DNA of 5,428 nucleotides from Rickettsiales bacterium (GCA_027489915.1 JAIXZB010000174.1:1-5428); one strand, 5' to 3'. Shown: positions 1 through 5,428, counted from the first letter of the stretch. The notes: a model not told the origin generated them from the letters alone. Made by a program: numbers and translations.

Positions 1-3000
1 CCTTAGGATGCATAAGCAAATGATGCTGACGTAAAATCCACTCAGCAGTCACCTTCGTCTGACGCGATGCTTTTGCAGGAAATACAGCCTCAATAGTAGA
101 GCGTGTTTCCACCGTATTCCCGTTGCTGTAAAGTGCGATCAACGCATCCAGCTGTTCACCAGAATATGTGCTATACCCATGCTGCAGAAAATACCTGCAC
201 ACACGCTGCTGCCGCGATGTTATTTCGGGTGCATAGGCAAGCTCCATCAGTAATCGCATGGCCGCATGGCGCGCATAATACCCCTTTACCTCCGCATCAT
301 TTAGCAACGCATCCATACGGATTTCGTAGGTTTGGATGGCCGTATCAAACGACACCTCGGAATGAGATATAACTTCCGCCGCCGCTTCTAACCACATCGC
401 ACCGAGCGCTCGGCCAATTTGACGCTCAAGCCCCCCATTTTTCTTAGTCCCACCCACCAACACCTTGCGCGCCACTGCCAAATCTTCACGCCACTGGTCA
501 GCACCAAATGCCACTGCGCTTAATTTCTCCTGCGCTATCTGCTTTGCTTTCCAGATATCATCCTGTTTCGCTTTGCCATGCATGGAAGAAGCCTGCTCAT
601 GCAGTAACATGCCGAGGCTTGCCAAATCATCCCGCAACTCATGCGATAAATTATACGCCGATGGATCATCCTTATGCTCCGAGCCACCCAGCAATTTCAA
701 ATACCCCGTAAGTTGGTCAGAAAGCGTTTTAATCGAAGCATGCTGCTGTGCGCACGTATTTGCAAGCTCCAGTAAATCTTTACGCCGAGGGTCTATAAAC
801 CGTGGATCAGGCAATGCGCTTTGCAACCTGCGCACGGTAAGGTCCATATCCGTAATAGCAACAGCTGCGCGCACATGCTGCACATCCTGCGCAAGACTAT
901 CGCGCGCAAGAAACGCCAAATCATCAAAATGAAAATGCACCCGCCCATCAGCCTCAAGCGTTGCCTTTTTCACCGGCGCGCGCTCCGATCCTGTCTGCTT
1001 GCACAGCCCATACAAAAAACGCGATGCCTCCTCACAGTTTTTCTGCACCAACGCTCTATCCGATGCCAGCACACTCCACCCATCATCATAGGCATTTGCA
1101 TCAATGGTAGTGTTATATAGTGCAAGCCGCCTGAGCAGTGAAGAAGACGTCACGGCTAACTGCCCCCCATCCATCACGTCATAGCGCACAGCATGCGGGC
1201 CAATCACATCGCTCTGCGACACCACAAGCTTGCCTGCCTTATGTACCAACTGTATCCCGCGCGCATGTTTTGCCACCTTGTGATGTGCCGGCTGGTCGCC
1301 CTCTTTTGCAGCATCCAGCACCCAGCCATCGCGCTTCTCATTCATCTCGAATGCCTGCGCAGCGCCAGAAAGAAGCGCCTGCTCCACCGCAATAAGAAAG
1401 CGCTCTGGCGCGCGGTATCTGCCATCACTCTGTGGGGTCACATCCTCATCCGCAATCGGCTTGGCTTTAGAAAGCATATCACGCTCATGTTTCCGCTGCG
1501 CCTGCGCACGCGATAATGCAAGCGAGTAATGGAACGCATTTTTCATCAGCTGATGCACATCCACTTTAATGCGATCGCCATACGCCTTGAACGGAATACC
1601 CACATGGTAAAGCAGCCCCAGCGCCTCCACCGAAATACCGCCCTTCTGATTCAGGGTTGCCATGTCCCCTTCAATCGTCACACCAAACGTGCTGGGAATA
1701 CGCTCTAAACGGTAAAGCAGCCAACATGCATCACGTATCAGGTTCGAAGGCTTTTCACCCACTTCCTGCGCATCGCCCAGATTGGCAAAATCATTAAATG
1801 CTGCAACATCTCCCACCAGTTGCACCGCGCCATCCTCCTGCGCACGGCACAGTATGGTGCCTGATTGCGTTATAATTTGCCCCGCCGCAAGCAGCGTTTG
1901 CACATCACTATCCAGCCTGTGCGCCACACATTGAAACGCCGCATGGCTTAACAATAAAGTCAGCCGCTTGCCCTCTGCATCCGTCTGGCTGGCAAGGAAA
2001 CTCTTACTGGCATCATCTTCATGCCTATTATTGTGCGAATCAACTGCAACCTCATCATCGTCCTCTTCGCGGTCGAACGCATCCTCACGCTGACCAAAAA
2101 ATGCCACCTGCGGCAAAATCCCAAGCTTAATTTGTGGCGCAAGCTGCTGCTCCACATAACGCTCTGCCTCAGCGTAAGGCATGCCCTTGGGAATACGCGA
2201 CACACAATGCCCAAACGCCCGCAAATGTCCTTTTGCCGTAATTTCTACCGTTCCATCCTCCCTATCTTTGAACAGCACCGTTCCAATGCCACGGTTCATA
2301 CGACGCACATAATTTATAAGGCGCAAATAGGTTTCCGCATCATCTGAATGGGCTTCTAAAAAGCCAATATTCGCTCTGAGTGAACTGTAATTAATATCCT
2401 CAACAACAATATGCTTGCCATGCGCATCACGCTTCTGCAGCACCACATCCATACGCGTGCCAGTCGAATCATACGGGCGAATAGTGAAAAAAACTGGGTG
2501 CTGTTCAAGCTGTGAGAAAAAAATCGTTTTCTTCAAAAAATTAAGTGACAATGGCTGCTTACGTTCTGCATTAATGATACCAGACTGATAGTCGCAATCA
2601 TAATCCCGAATATGTTCCGGTAATCTGGAATTGCGCTTAGGGGCCTCCACAAAATCTTCAATAAACATGCGCAGCCTTGAAGCCTCAGAAGCCTCCTCTG
2701 CATAAGGTGCAGAAAGCGTAAACGCCAGATCACCCTCCACTCCGTCTGTCTTTTTGCCATGCGTACGCTTAGGCATAAGACTCAGATACGCACCACCATC
2801 TGCTGTGTGAAATGCCTTTTCAAACAAACCATGCATCGTGGGGATTCTTGGCTCTTTCGCAAGCGCAAGCGCCACCTGCGATGCCAGCACCACATCCTCC
2901 ACCCCCGAGTGGTCACCACGCTTCACATGCGCAGGATTCACCAGTTTCCTCACCGCATCATCCAGCGTATTGCTCGGCCCAAACCCGCATTGCTGCAAAT

Positions 3001-3769
3001 ACCCATAATACAAACACTGATACAGTGAACTATTTGAATAGTACTCAGGCACCTGAATAAACGGCTTCAGCGCCTCTACCATCTGTGCCCGTTGCAGCGG
3101 CTCAAGCGAGGCATAATCCCTATGCGCAAACTCCTTAAACAACGCCCGCGCAGAAGTATCTATGCGCGCATCCTCCTGAAACGCTTCCTGCGCATGGCTG
3201 TTTTGTATTGCCAATGCATGCGCTCTAGCATCCCCAATCAGCGTCGCCAGAAATGGTTTATCAAACGGCGCATTGTAATACACATCGTTTTTCCCATCTC
3301 TGGCAAACGCCAGAAAATCATCCATCACTGCATAAAAGGGCCGCGCCACAACGCGCTTGCCATCCACCTTCAGCCCCGTAATCGGCCCATCCTTGCGTGC
3401 ACGAATAATCTCCGTTCCCGTCACCGCAAGTGCCGCAGGTTCAATATCATATTCATATAACCGCCTATCATACAAAGGTGCTGCTGCGCCTTCTGCCTTC
3501 GCCCTCTCCACCGCCTTCACGTAGTCCTGATACGCAGGCTTAAGAGGTAAAATAAAACTATGAAATAACTTCAGCCTATCTTCATCTCCCTCGCGCACAG
3601 CGCGTAGTGAGGCAATTTCGGTTAAGCCGTTACGGTCACGGTTAAGCCCCGTAGTTTCCGTATCCGAAACCGAGATATCCAATGCTGCAAGCCGTGCAAT
3701 GTCATCACGCGAAAGCCGTAAGCTGCCGTCCTCCTTACGGGTCACATCGCGTATGAAATTCACACTCAC
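1..3769 (-). CDS. Giant DEDDh 3'-5' exonuclease-domain protein, C-terminus beyond left edge
   Basis: Seen: one uninterrupted minus-strand frame of 1256 codons from GTG 3769 to the left edge. Residues 30-300 carry a DnaQ-fold DEDDh exonuclease: motif I DTETTG (D36, E38) followed by E51-I52-A53, the connecting segment PAALAVTGT (111-119), motif II NAPFDKPFL (D170), and motif III HSGVED (H287, D292). The five metal-binding/catalytic positions of the family are all present, so it is predicted to remove 3' nucleotides from DNA or RNA; the substrate is unknown. Residues 307-422 (GLF at 314-316, PLSLNFLKK at 406-414) weakly recall the post-catalytic part of E. coli ExoI, from memory only. An acidic linker (561-586) precedes a mostly unrecognised body whose residues 985-1110 look helical. 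Family members usually have 200-480 residues, so this is exceptionally long. The GTG start has no Shine-Dalgarno but overlaps the upstream stop as GTGA, suggesting coupling. A further GTG lies at 3763. The exonuclease call is firm; the whole-protein role is unknown. Confidence 0.9.
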   Translation of the reverse strand, partial: MSVNFIRDVTRKEDGSLRLSRDDIARLAALDISVSDTETTGLNRDRNGLTEIASLRAVREGDEDRLKLFHSFILPLKPAYQDYVKAVERAKAEGAAAPLYDRRLYEYDIEPAALAVTGTEIIRARKDGPITGLKVDGKRVVARPFYAVMDDFLAFARDGKNDVYYNAPFDKPFLATLIGDARAHALAIQNSHAQEAFQEDARIDTSARALFKEFAHRDYASLEPLQRAQMVEALKPFIQVPEYYSNSSLYQCLYYGYLQQCGFGPSNTLDDAVRKLVNPAHVKRGDHSGVEDVVLASQVALALAKEPRIPTMHGLFEKAFHTADGGAYLSLMPKRTHGKKTDGVEGDLAFTLSAPYAEEASEASRLRMFIEDFVEAPKRNSRLPEHIRDYDCDYQSGIINAERKQPLSLNFLKKTIFFSQLEQHPVFFTIRPYDSTGTRMDVVLQKRDAHGKHIVVEDINYSSLRANIGFLEAHSDDAETYLRLINYVRRMNRGIGTVLFKDREDGTVEITAKGHLRAFGHCVSRIPKGMPYAEAERYVEQQLAPQIKLGILPQVAFFGQREDAFDREEDDDEVAVDSHNNRHEDDASKSFLASQTDAEGKRLTLLLSHAAFQCVAHRLDSDVQTLLAAGQIITQSGTILCRAQEDGAVQLVGDVAAFNDFANLGDAQEVGEKPSNLIRDACWLLYRLERIPSTFGVTIEGDMATLNQKGGISVEALGLLYHVGIPFKAYGDRIKVDVHQLMKNAFHYSLALSRAQAQRKHERDMLSKAKPIADEDVTPQSDGRYRAPERFLIAVEQALLSGAAQAFEMNEKRDGWVLDAAKEGDQPAHHKVAKHARGIQLVHKAGKLVVSQSDVIGPHAVRYDVMDGGQLAVTSSSLLRRLALYNTTIDANAYDDGWSVLASDRALVQKNCEEASRFLYGLCKQTGSERAPVKKATLEADGRVHFHFDDLAFLARDSLAQDVQHVRAAVAITDMDLTVRRLQSALPDPRFIDPRRKDLLELANTCAQQHASIKTLSDQLTGYLKLLGGSEHKDDPSAYNLSHELRDDLASLGMLLHEQASSMHGKAKQDDIWKAKQIAQEKLSAVAFGADQWREDLAVARKVLVGGTKKNGGLERQIGRALGAMWLEAAAEVISHSEVSFDTAIQTYEIRMDALLNDAEVKGYYARHAAMRLLMELAYAPEITSRQQRVCRYFLQHGYSTYSGEQLDALIALYSNGNTVETRSTIEAVFPAKASRQTKVTAEWILRQHHLLMHPK

Positions 3770-3948
3770 TCGCAATGCGCCGCAGTATCTGTAGAGCGTT
3801 TCAGCTCAGCCACCGAATGCAACATGCGCATCGTCTGCGGCACAAATAATGTCGAATGCGAAAAGACAATGCCGCTAGGCAACGTATCGCGGTGGGCTTT
3901 ATCGTGAAGCAATCGGTTAGAAGAAGAATCAGGTGCGTAAATATACAT
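3766..3948 (-). CDS. Small hypothetical protein coupled to the giant exonuclease
   Basis: This short frame encodes about 60 residues beginning MYIYAPDSSSNRL and ending at TGA 3766-3768. I do not recognise it. The ATG at 3948 is chosen because GAGAGGA lies 8 nt upstream (3957-3963). The same frame is open further upstream, with a TTG at 4044 that would give 92 residues but has only a poor ribosome site; that extra segment (containing FTEGFVTPPDRF) still looks protein-like. The stop overlaps the next gene's GTG as GTGA, so ribosomes could pass directly to the exonuclease. No signal peptide, membrane segment or catalytic motif is apparent. The segment GIVFSHSTLFVPQTMRMLHS resembles in spacing the strand-helix motif scattered through the exonuclease, so this may instead be that protein's N-terminus, separated by a -1 frameshift or sequence error. 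Confidence that it is translated is moderate. Confidence 0.55.
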   Translation of the reverse strand: MYIYAPDSSSNRLLHDKAHRDTLPSGIVFSHSTLFVPQTMRMLHSVAELKRSTDTAAHCE

Positions 3949-3956
3949 GCCAAGCG

Positions 3957-3963
3957 TCCTCTC
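3957..3963 (-). promoter_or_regulatory. Shine-Dalgarno site for the small ORF
   Basis: On the minus strand this reads GAGAGGA, followed by an 8-nt spacer and the ATG at 3948. It is the best ribosome binding site in this part of the window and decides the start in favour of 3948 over the TTG at 4044, which has no comparable site. No equally good site precedes the exonuclease GTG at 3769. Confidence 0.6.
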
Positions 3964-4069
3964 GTTTTGCGTGAAACGGTCGGGCGGCGTCACAAAGCCT
4001 TCGGTAAAAAATACATTTGCTTCGAGCGCGCTCTTTTTTTGCAAGCCTAACCAAAAAAACGCAAAGCAC

Positions 4070-4120
4070 GATTGCTAATTTCTCATCCCTCACCATGCAC
4101 CCAAAGCATAGATAGCAATC
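4070..4120. repeat. 8-bp perfect inverted repeat with an inner 4-bp stem
   Basis: GATTGCTA (4070-4077) is the exact reverse complement of TAGCAATC (4113-4120). Inside lies a second small stem, ATGC (4095-4098) with GCAT (4106-4109) around a 7-nt loop. It sits just upstream of the small ORF, so an operator or mRNA leader structure is possible. The arms are short and 35 bases apart, so chance is also plausible. Confidence 0.3.
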
Positions 4121-4156
4121 ACAACGCGAACATCTCTAAACAAAACAACCAGATGC

Positions 4157-4191
4157 GAGGACAGCAGGCCGAGCCAGTCCTGAACGTCCTC
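4157..4191. other. Two-tier hairpin (GAGGAC/GTCCTC with inner CAGG/CCTG)
   Basis: GAGGAC (4157-4162) pairs with GTCCTC (4186-4191). After a small asymmetric internal loop (2 nt against 3 nt), CAGG (4165-4168) pairs with CCTG (4179-4182) around a 10-nt loop. No T-run follows on either strand, so it is not a classical intrinsic terminator. It may be part of a structured transcript or a palindromic intergenic element. Confidence 0.4.
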
Positions 4192-4231
4192 ATTGCGCAG
4201 CGCAGAAGCGCGAGCAGGAGGTCAACGCAAT
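4192..4231. other. Hairpin (ATTGCG/CGCAAT) with inner GCGC stem
   Basis: ATTGCG (4192-4197) pairs with CGCAAT (4226-4231), directly abutting the neighbouring hairpin that ends at 4191. Within the loop GCGC (4200-4203) can pair with GCGC (4208-4211) around AGAA. The outer stem closes a long, mostly unpaired interior, so it is weaker than its neighbour. Confidence 0.3.
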
Positions 4232-4233
4232 AA

Positions 4234-4250
4234 CCAGCGCGAAGCACTGG
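4234..4250 (-). terminator. Possible hairpin terminator overlapping the tRNA 3' CCA
   Basis: On the minus strand the encoded CCA of the tRNA begins a 7-bp stem with a 3-nt loop: CCAGTGC, TTC, GCGCTGG, with one G-T pair. Only a short T-containing tail (TTATTG) follows, so termination by this hairpin alone would be weak. It could instead aid tRNA 3' processing, or be coincidental. Confidence 0.3.
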
Positions 4251-4323
4251 CAGGGGCGACAGGAATCGAACCTGCAACCTTCGGTTTTGGAGACCGACGC
4301 TCTACCAATTGAGCTACACCCCT
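4248..4323 (-). tRNA. tRNA-Trp (anticodon CCA)
   Basis: A complete 76-nt cloverleaf can be drawn on the minus strand. The acceptor stem AGGGGTG pairs with CGCCCCT (one G-T pair). The D arm is GCTCAATTGGTAGAGC. The anticodon stem TCGGT/ACCGA holds the 7-nt loop CTCCAAA, giving anticodon CCA for UGG tryptophan codons. The T arm GCAGG-TTCGATT-CCTGT carries the conserved TTCGA. The discriminator base is G, typical of bacterial tRNA-Trp, and CCA is encoded. In many bacteria this gene precedes secE-nusG; here it does not. Confidence 0.97.
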
Positions 4324-4338
4324 AGCGTGACTGCGGGG

Positions 4339-4367
4339 GTTATAGCCAGCCATCGGCATATTGTCCA
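4339..4367 (-). promoter_or_regulatory. Sigma70-type promoter of tRNA-Trp
   Basis: On the minus strand a -35 box TGGACA (4367-4362) and a -10 box TATAAC (4344-4339) each match consensus at five of six bases and are 17 bp apart. Transcription would begin near 4332, giving a leader of about 9 nt before the tRNA. The bases right after the -10 are CCCCCGC, the GC-rich discriminator typical of stable-RNA promoters under stringent (ppGpp) control. That regulation is inferred from the sequence type. Confidence 0.8.
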
Positions 4368-4439
4368 GCCCCACGCGGTATCCGCATAAATTAACTTGAA
4401 CCCCTCGCGCAAAACCACTACCGAGAATCTATTATTTTC

Positions 4440-4443
4440 AGGA
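4440..4443 (+). promoter_or_regulatory. Shine-Dalgarno site of the methyltransferase gene
   Basis: AGGA lies 6 nt upstream of ATG 4450, a normal spacing that supports this start. The region between the divergent tRNA promoter and this site must hold the gene's promoter, but no pair of boxes stands out there. Confidence 0.65.
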
Positions 4444-4449
4444 TAGTAT

Positions 4450-5055
4450 ATGGCAAAAGCACTCAATAAATCACGCATTCGCGACACGCGGCTTGCCCTC
4501 ATTCTCTGCTTCAGCGTTGTGCTCCTCACCAAGCAAATCATCCATGATAACACCCCACTACACGAGATATTCGAGCTGATTGGAAGTATTTTAGTCTCCA
4601 TCTGCGTGGTAGGCCGCGTCTACTCCACCGCATTTTTAGGTGGCCATAAAAACGCCAACCTCATCACCTACGGGCCATTTTCCATCACCCGCAACCCCCT
4701 CTATTTCTTCTCTTTCATCGGCGCTTGCGGCATCGCCCTCATGTCCAACCACATCGTACTGCTCGTACTTATTCCCACTCTGTTCTGCCTCGTATTCTTC
4801 GCCGTCATCAAGCGCGAAGAAACCTTCCTCATCGAAGAATTCGGCGATGCATATAAAGCCTATCTTCAAACCACCCCGCGCTTCTTCCCCAAGCTATCGC
4901 TCTATAACGCACCCGAATCCGTGCCCATGGTGCCGCGCTTCCTACTCAAATCCTTAAAAGATGCTGCGCTGTGGTTCCTTGCACTGCCCTTCTTCGAATT
5001 TGTCGAATGGCTGCACGAAGCGCATATTATCAAACCATTCTTCACACTCTATTAA
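4450..5055 (+). CDS. Isoprenylcysteine carboxyl methyltransferase (ICMT)-family membrane protein
   Basis: A complete 201-residue integral membrane protein. Hydrophobic segments lie at about 15-31, 40-58, 84-97 and 102-120, with a fifth hydrophobic stretch at 172-188. The family signature is clear: GPFSITRNPLY (75-85), the counterpart of the usual G-P-[FY]-x-x-x-R-[HN]-P-x-Y, and then E123-E124 with FLIEEFGDAYKAYLQTTPRF (126-145), matching the conserved E-x-x-L-x-x-x-F-G-x-x-Y-x-x-Y-x-x-x-x-P-R-x-x-P pattern that forms the S-adenosylmethionine pocket. Members transfer a methyl group from SAM; bacteria lack prenylated CaaX proteins, so the natural substrate of most bacterial homologues is unknown, and it is unknown here. 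The ~55 residues after the last motif form an extra hydrophobic C-terminal tail. The gene stands alone, divergent from tRNA-Trp and convergent with the next gene. Family assignment is firm; substrate is not. Confidence 0.92.
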   Translation: MAKALNKSRIRDTRLALILCFSVVLLTKQIIHDNTPLHEIFELIGSILVSICVVGRVYSTAFLGGHKNANLITYGPFSITRNPLYFFSFIGACGIALMSNHIVLLVLIPTLFCLVFFAVIKREETFLIEEFGDAYKAYLQTTPRFFPKLSLYNAPESVPMVPRFLLKSLKDAALWFLALPFFEFVEWLHEAHIIKPFFTLY

Positions 5056-5059
5056 ACGC

Positions 5060-5088
5060 AAAAACGGGCAGGCTTGCGCCCACCCGTT
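5060..5088 (-). terminator. Intrinsic terminator of the right-hand minus-strand gene
   Basis: AACGGG (5063-5068) pairs with CCCGTT (5083-5088); beyond a 2x2 internal loop, GGC (5071-5073) pairs with GCC (5078-5080) around TTGC. On the minus strand the stem runs into five T residues (5064-5060), as expected of a Rho-independent terminator. It lies just after the stop at 5105. In the plus direction no T-run follows, so it would serve the methyltransferase gene poorly. Confidence 0.75.
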
Positions 5089-5104
5089 CATGAAAAAGCC
5101 TAGA

Positions 5105-5428
5105 TTAATACGCTTTTTTCATCTCATTCACGGTTTTACCGTTCACCGTTTTTTCTGATTCAACACTAAGTTTGCCGTCCTGAAGCTTCTCAGTGGTTTC
5201 GGTTTTCACCGTGTCTTTATTATACAGTCCGTTAGGGTCCACCACTTTTTCAGTCGTGGTCACTTTCTTTCTGTTGCCATCTGAATCCACCGTCAAATCC
5301 ACCTTCGAGGAAGAAGACACATTGCCCTTCGCATTCTCGGTTTCAGATTTCGCCGCTTTGGTGTAACCACCATTGGCCTTCGTCTCCATGCTCGCCTCTG
5401 TTGCGGTTTTAGCATCAGCAGCAAACAC
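5105..5428 (-). CDS. Probable secreted Lys/Thr-rich repeat protein, N-terminus beyond right edge
   Basis: The last 107 codons of a minus-strand gene ending at TAA 5105-5107 are present. The visible N-terminal residues VFAADAKTA look like the end of a signal peptide with cleavage after an A-x-A-like site (VFA, then AD), so the gene most likely starts outside the window and the product is exported; the GTG at the very edge is not a believable start. What follows is polar and low in complexity, rich in K, T, S, E, N and V, without cysteine. From residue 42 on it shows four loose strand-turn units with DG or NG turns at about 50-51, 66-67, 84-85 and 96-97, which would suit beta-hairpin repeats. 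I do not recognise the family and propose no function. The hairpin with T-run just downstream supports a real gene end. Confidence 0.75.
   Translation of the reverse strand: MFAADAKTATEASMETKANGGYTKAAKSETENAKGNVSSSSKVDLTVDSDGNRKKVTTTEKVVDPNGLYNKDTVKTETTEKLQDGKLSVESEKTVNGKTVNEMKKAY

Larger units (their letters stand above)
3949..4247. other. Gene-poor spacer between tRNA-Trp and the exonuclease unit
   Basis: No convincing gene lies in these ~300 bases unless the small ORF really begins at TTG 4044. The half nearest the tRNA (4157-4250) is GC-rich and holds three adjacent potential hairpins. The part nearest the small ORF is AT-richer, with an 8-bp inverted repeat and short A/T runs at 4033-4040 and 4053-4059. 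A promoter for the exonuclease unit would be expected here, but I found no pair of -35 and -10 boxes at proper spacing that I would defend. Confidence 0.5.

Noticed and set aside
117..160. VTGTEIIRARKDG region as a further copy of the repeated strand-helix motif
   Set aside because: It is explained by the conserved segment between motifs I and II of the DnaQ fold (P-x-x-x-x-V-T-G), so it is not evidence for a repeat. Numbers here are residues of the exonuclease.
1960..2760. Two minus-strand frames (1960-2214 and 2533-2760) in another phase
   Set aside because: They lie within the exonuclease coding sequence out of frame, with basic, low-information translations and no ribosome sites worth noting.
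103..3460. Numerous plus-strand frames of 67-155 codons across the left region
   Set aside because: They all lie antisense to the 1256-codon exonuclease frame, have odd composition (rich in H, R, C, S) and no family motifs, so they are shadows of the real gene.
3760..3800. Programmed -1 frameshift between the small ORF and the exonuclease
   Set aside because: No X-XXY-YYZ slippery heptamer is visible at the overlap. Coupled restart or an indel are simpler.
3766..4044. TTG at 4044 as start of the small ORF
   Set aside because: No Shine-Dalgarno precedes it, while ATG 3948 has GAGAGGA at good spacing. Kept as an alternative because the extra 32 residues look protein-like.
4361..4390. Plus-strand promoter TTGTCC with CATAAA for the methyltransferase gene
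   Set aside because: Each box matches only four of six positions, and the TTGTCC sequence is already explained as the reverse of the tRNA promoter's -35 box.
4314..4601. Minus-strand 95-codon frame overlapping the tRNA and the methyltransferase start
   Set aside because: It runs through the tRNA and antisense to a clear ICMT-family gene.
4636..4957. Frames antisense to (4636-4869, minus) or out of phase with (4640-4957, plus) the methyltransferase
   Set aside because: Low-complexity acidic or serine/proline-rich translations that mirror the codons of the real gene.
1..5428. CRISPR array, insertion sequence, or a duplicate of the tRNA 3' end as an attachment site
   Set aside because: I saw no regularly spaced direct repeats, no transposase or integrase frame, and no second copy of the tRNA T-arm/acceptor sequence within the window.

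Overview
The window is bacterial. It has a tRNA gene with an encoded CCA end, a sigma70-type promoter, Shine-Dalgarno sites and tightly packed genes. Moderate GC and the family mix would suit a proteobacterium, perhaps an alphaproteobacterium, but no gene here fixes the taxon and I hold that loosely. No transposase, integrase, phage gene or CRISPR array is visible.

Left 70 percent (1-3948, minus strand): one very long reading frame, open from a GTG at 3769 to the left edge (1256 codons, no stop), encodes a giant protein with a DEDDh 3'-5' exonuclease domain at its N-terminus. All three exonuclease motifs are present in order (D36-x-E38, D170, H287-x4-D292). The following ~130 residues loosely resemble the part of exonuclease I (SbcB) after its catalytic core. 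The remaining ~830+ residues match nothing I recognise, but contain several degenerate copies of a short 'DG, beta strand, helix' motif. Just upstream lies a small ORF (about 60 codons) with a good Shine-Dalgarno site. Its stop overlaps the exonuclease start as GTGA, so the two are probably one translationally coupled unit, or one gene split by a frameshift.

Middle (3949-4449): a gene-poor stretch with several potential hairpins, then tRNA-Trp(CCA) on the minus strand with a convincing promoter (TGGACA, 17 bp, TATAAC) and a GC-rich discriminator. The exonuclease unit lies downstream of the 3' end of this tRNA.

Right end (4450-5428): an isoprenylcysteine carboxyl methyltransferase-family membrane protein on the plus strand, divergent from the tRNA. 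It converges on the 3' part of a minus-strand gene for a probable secreted, lysine/threonine-rich protein whose start is beyond the right edge. A hairpin with a T-run oriented for the minus strand separates the two.

The most promising candidate for something undescribed is the small ORF plus giant exonuclease. Nothing visible links the tRNA, the methyltransferase or the secreted protein to it functionally.
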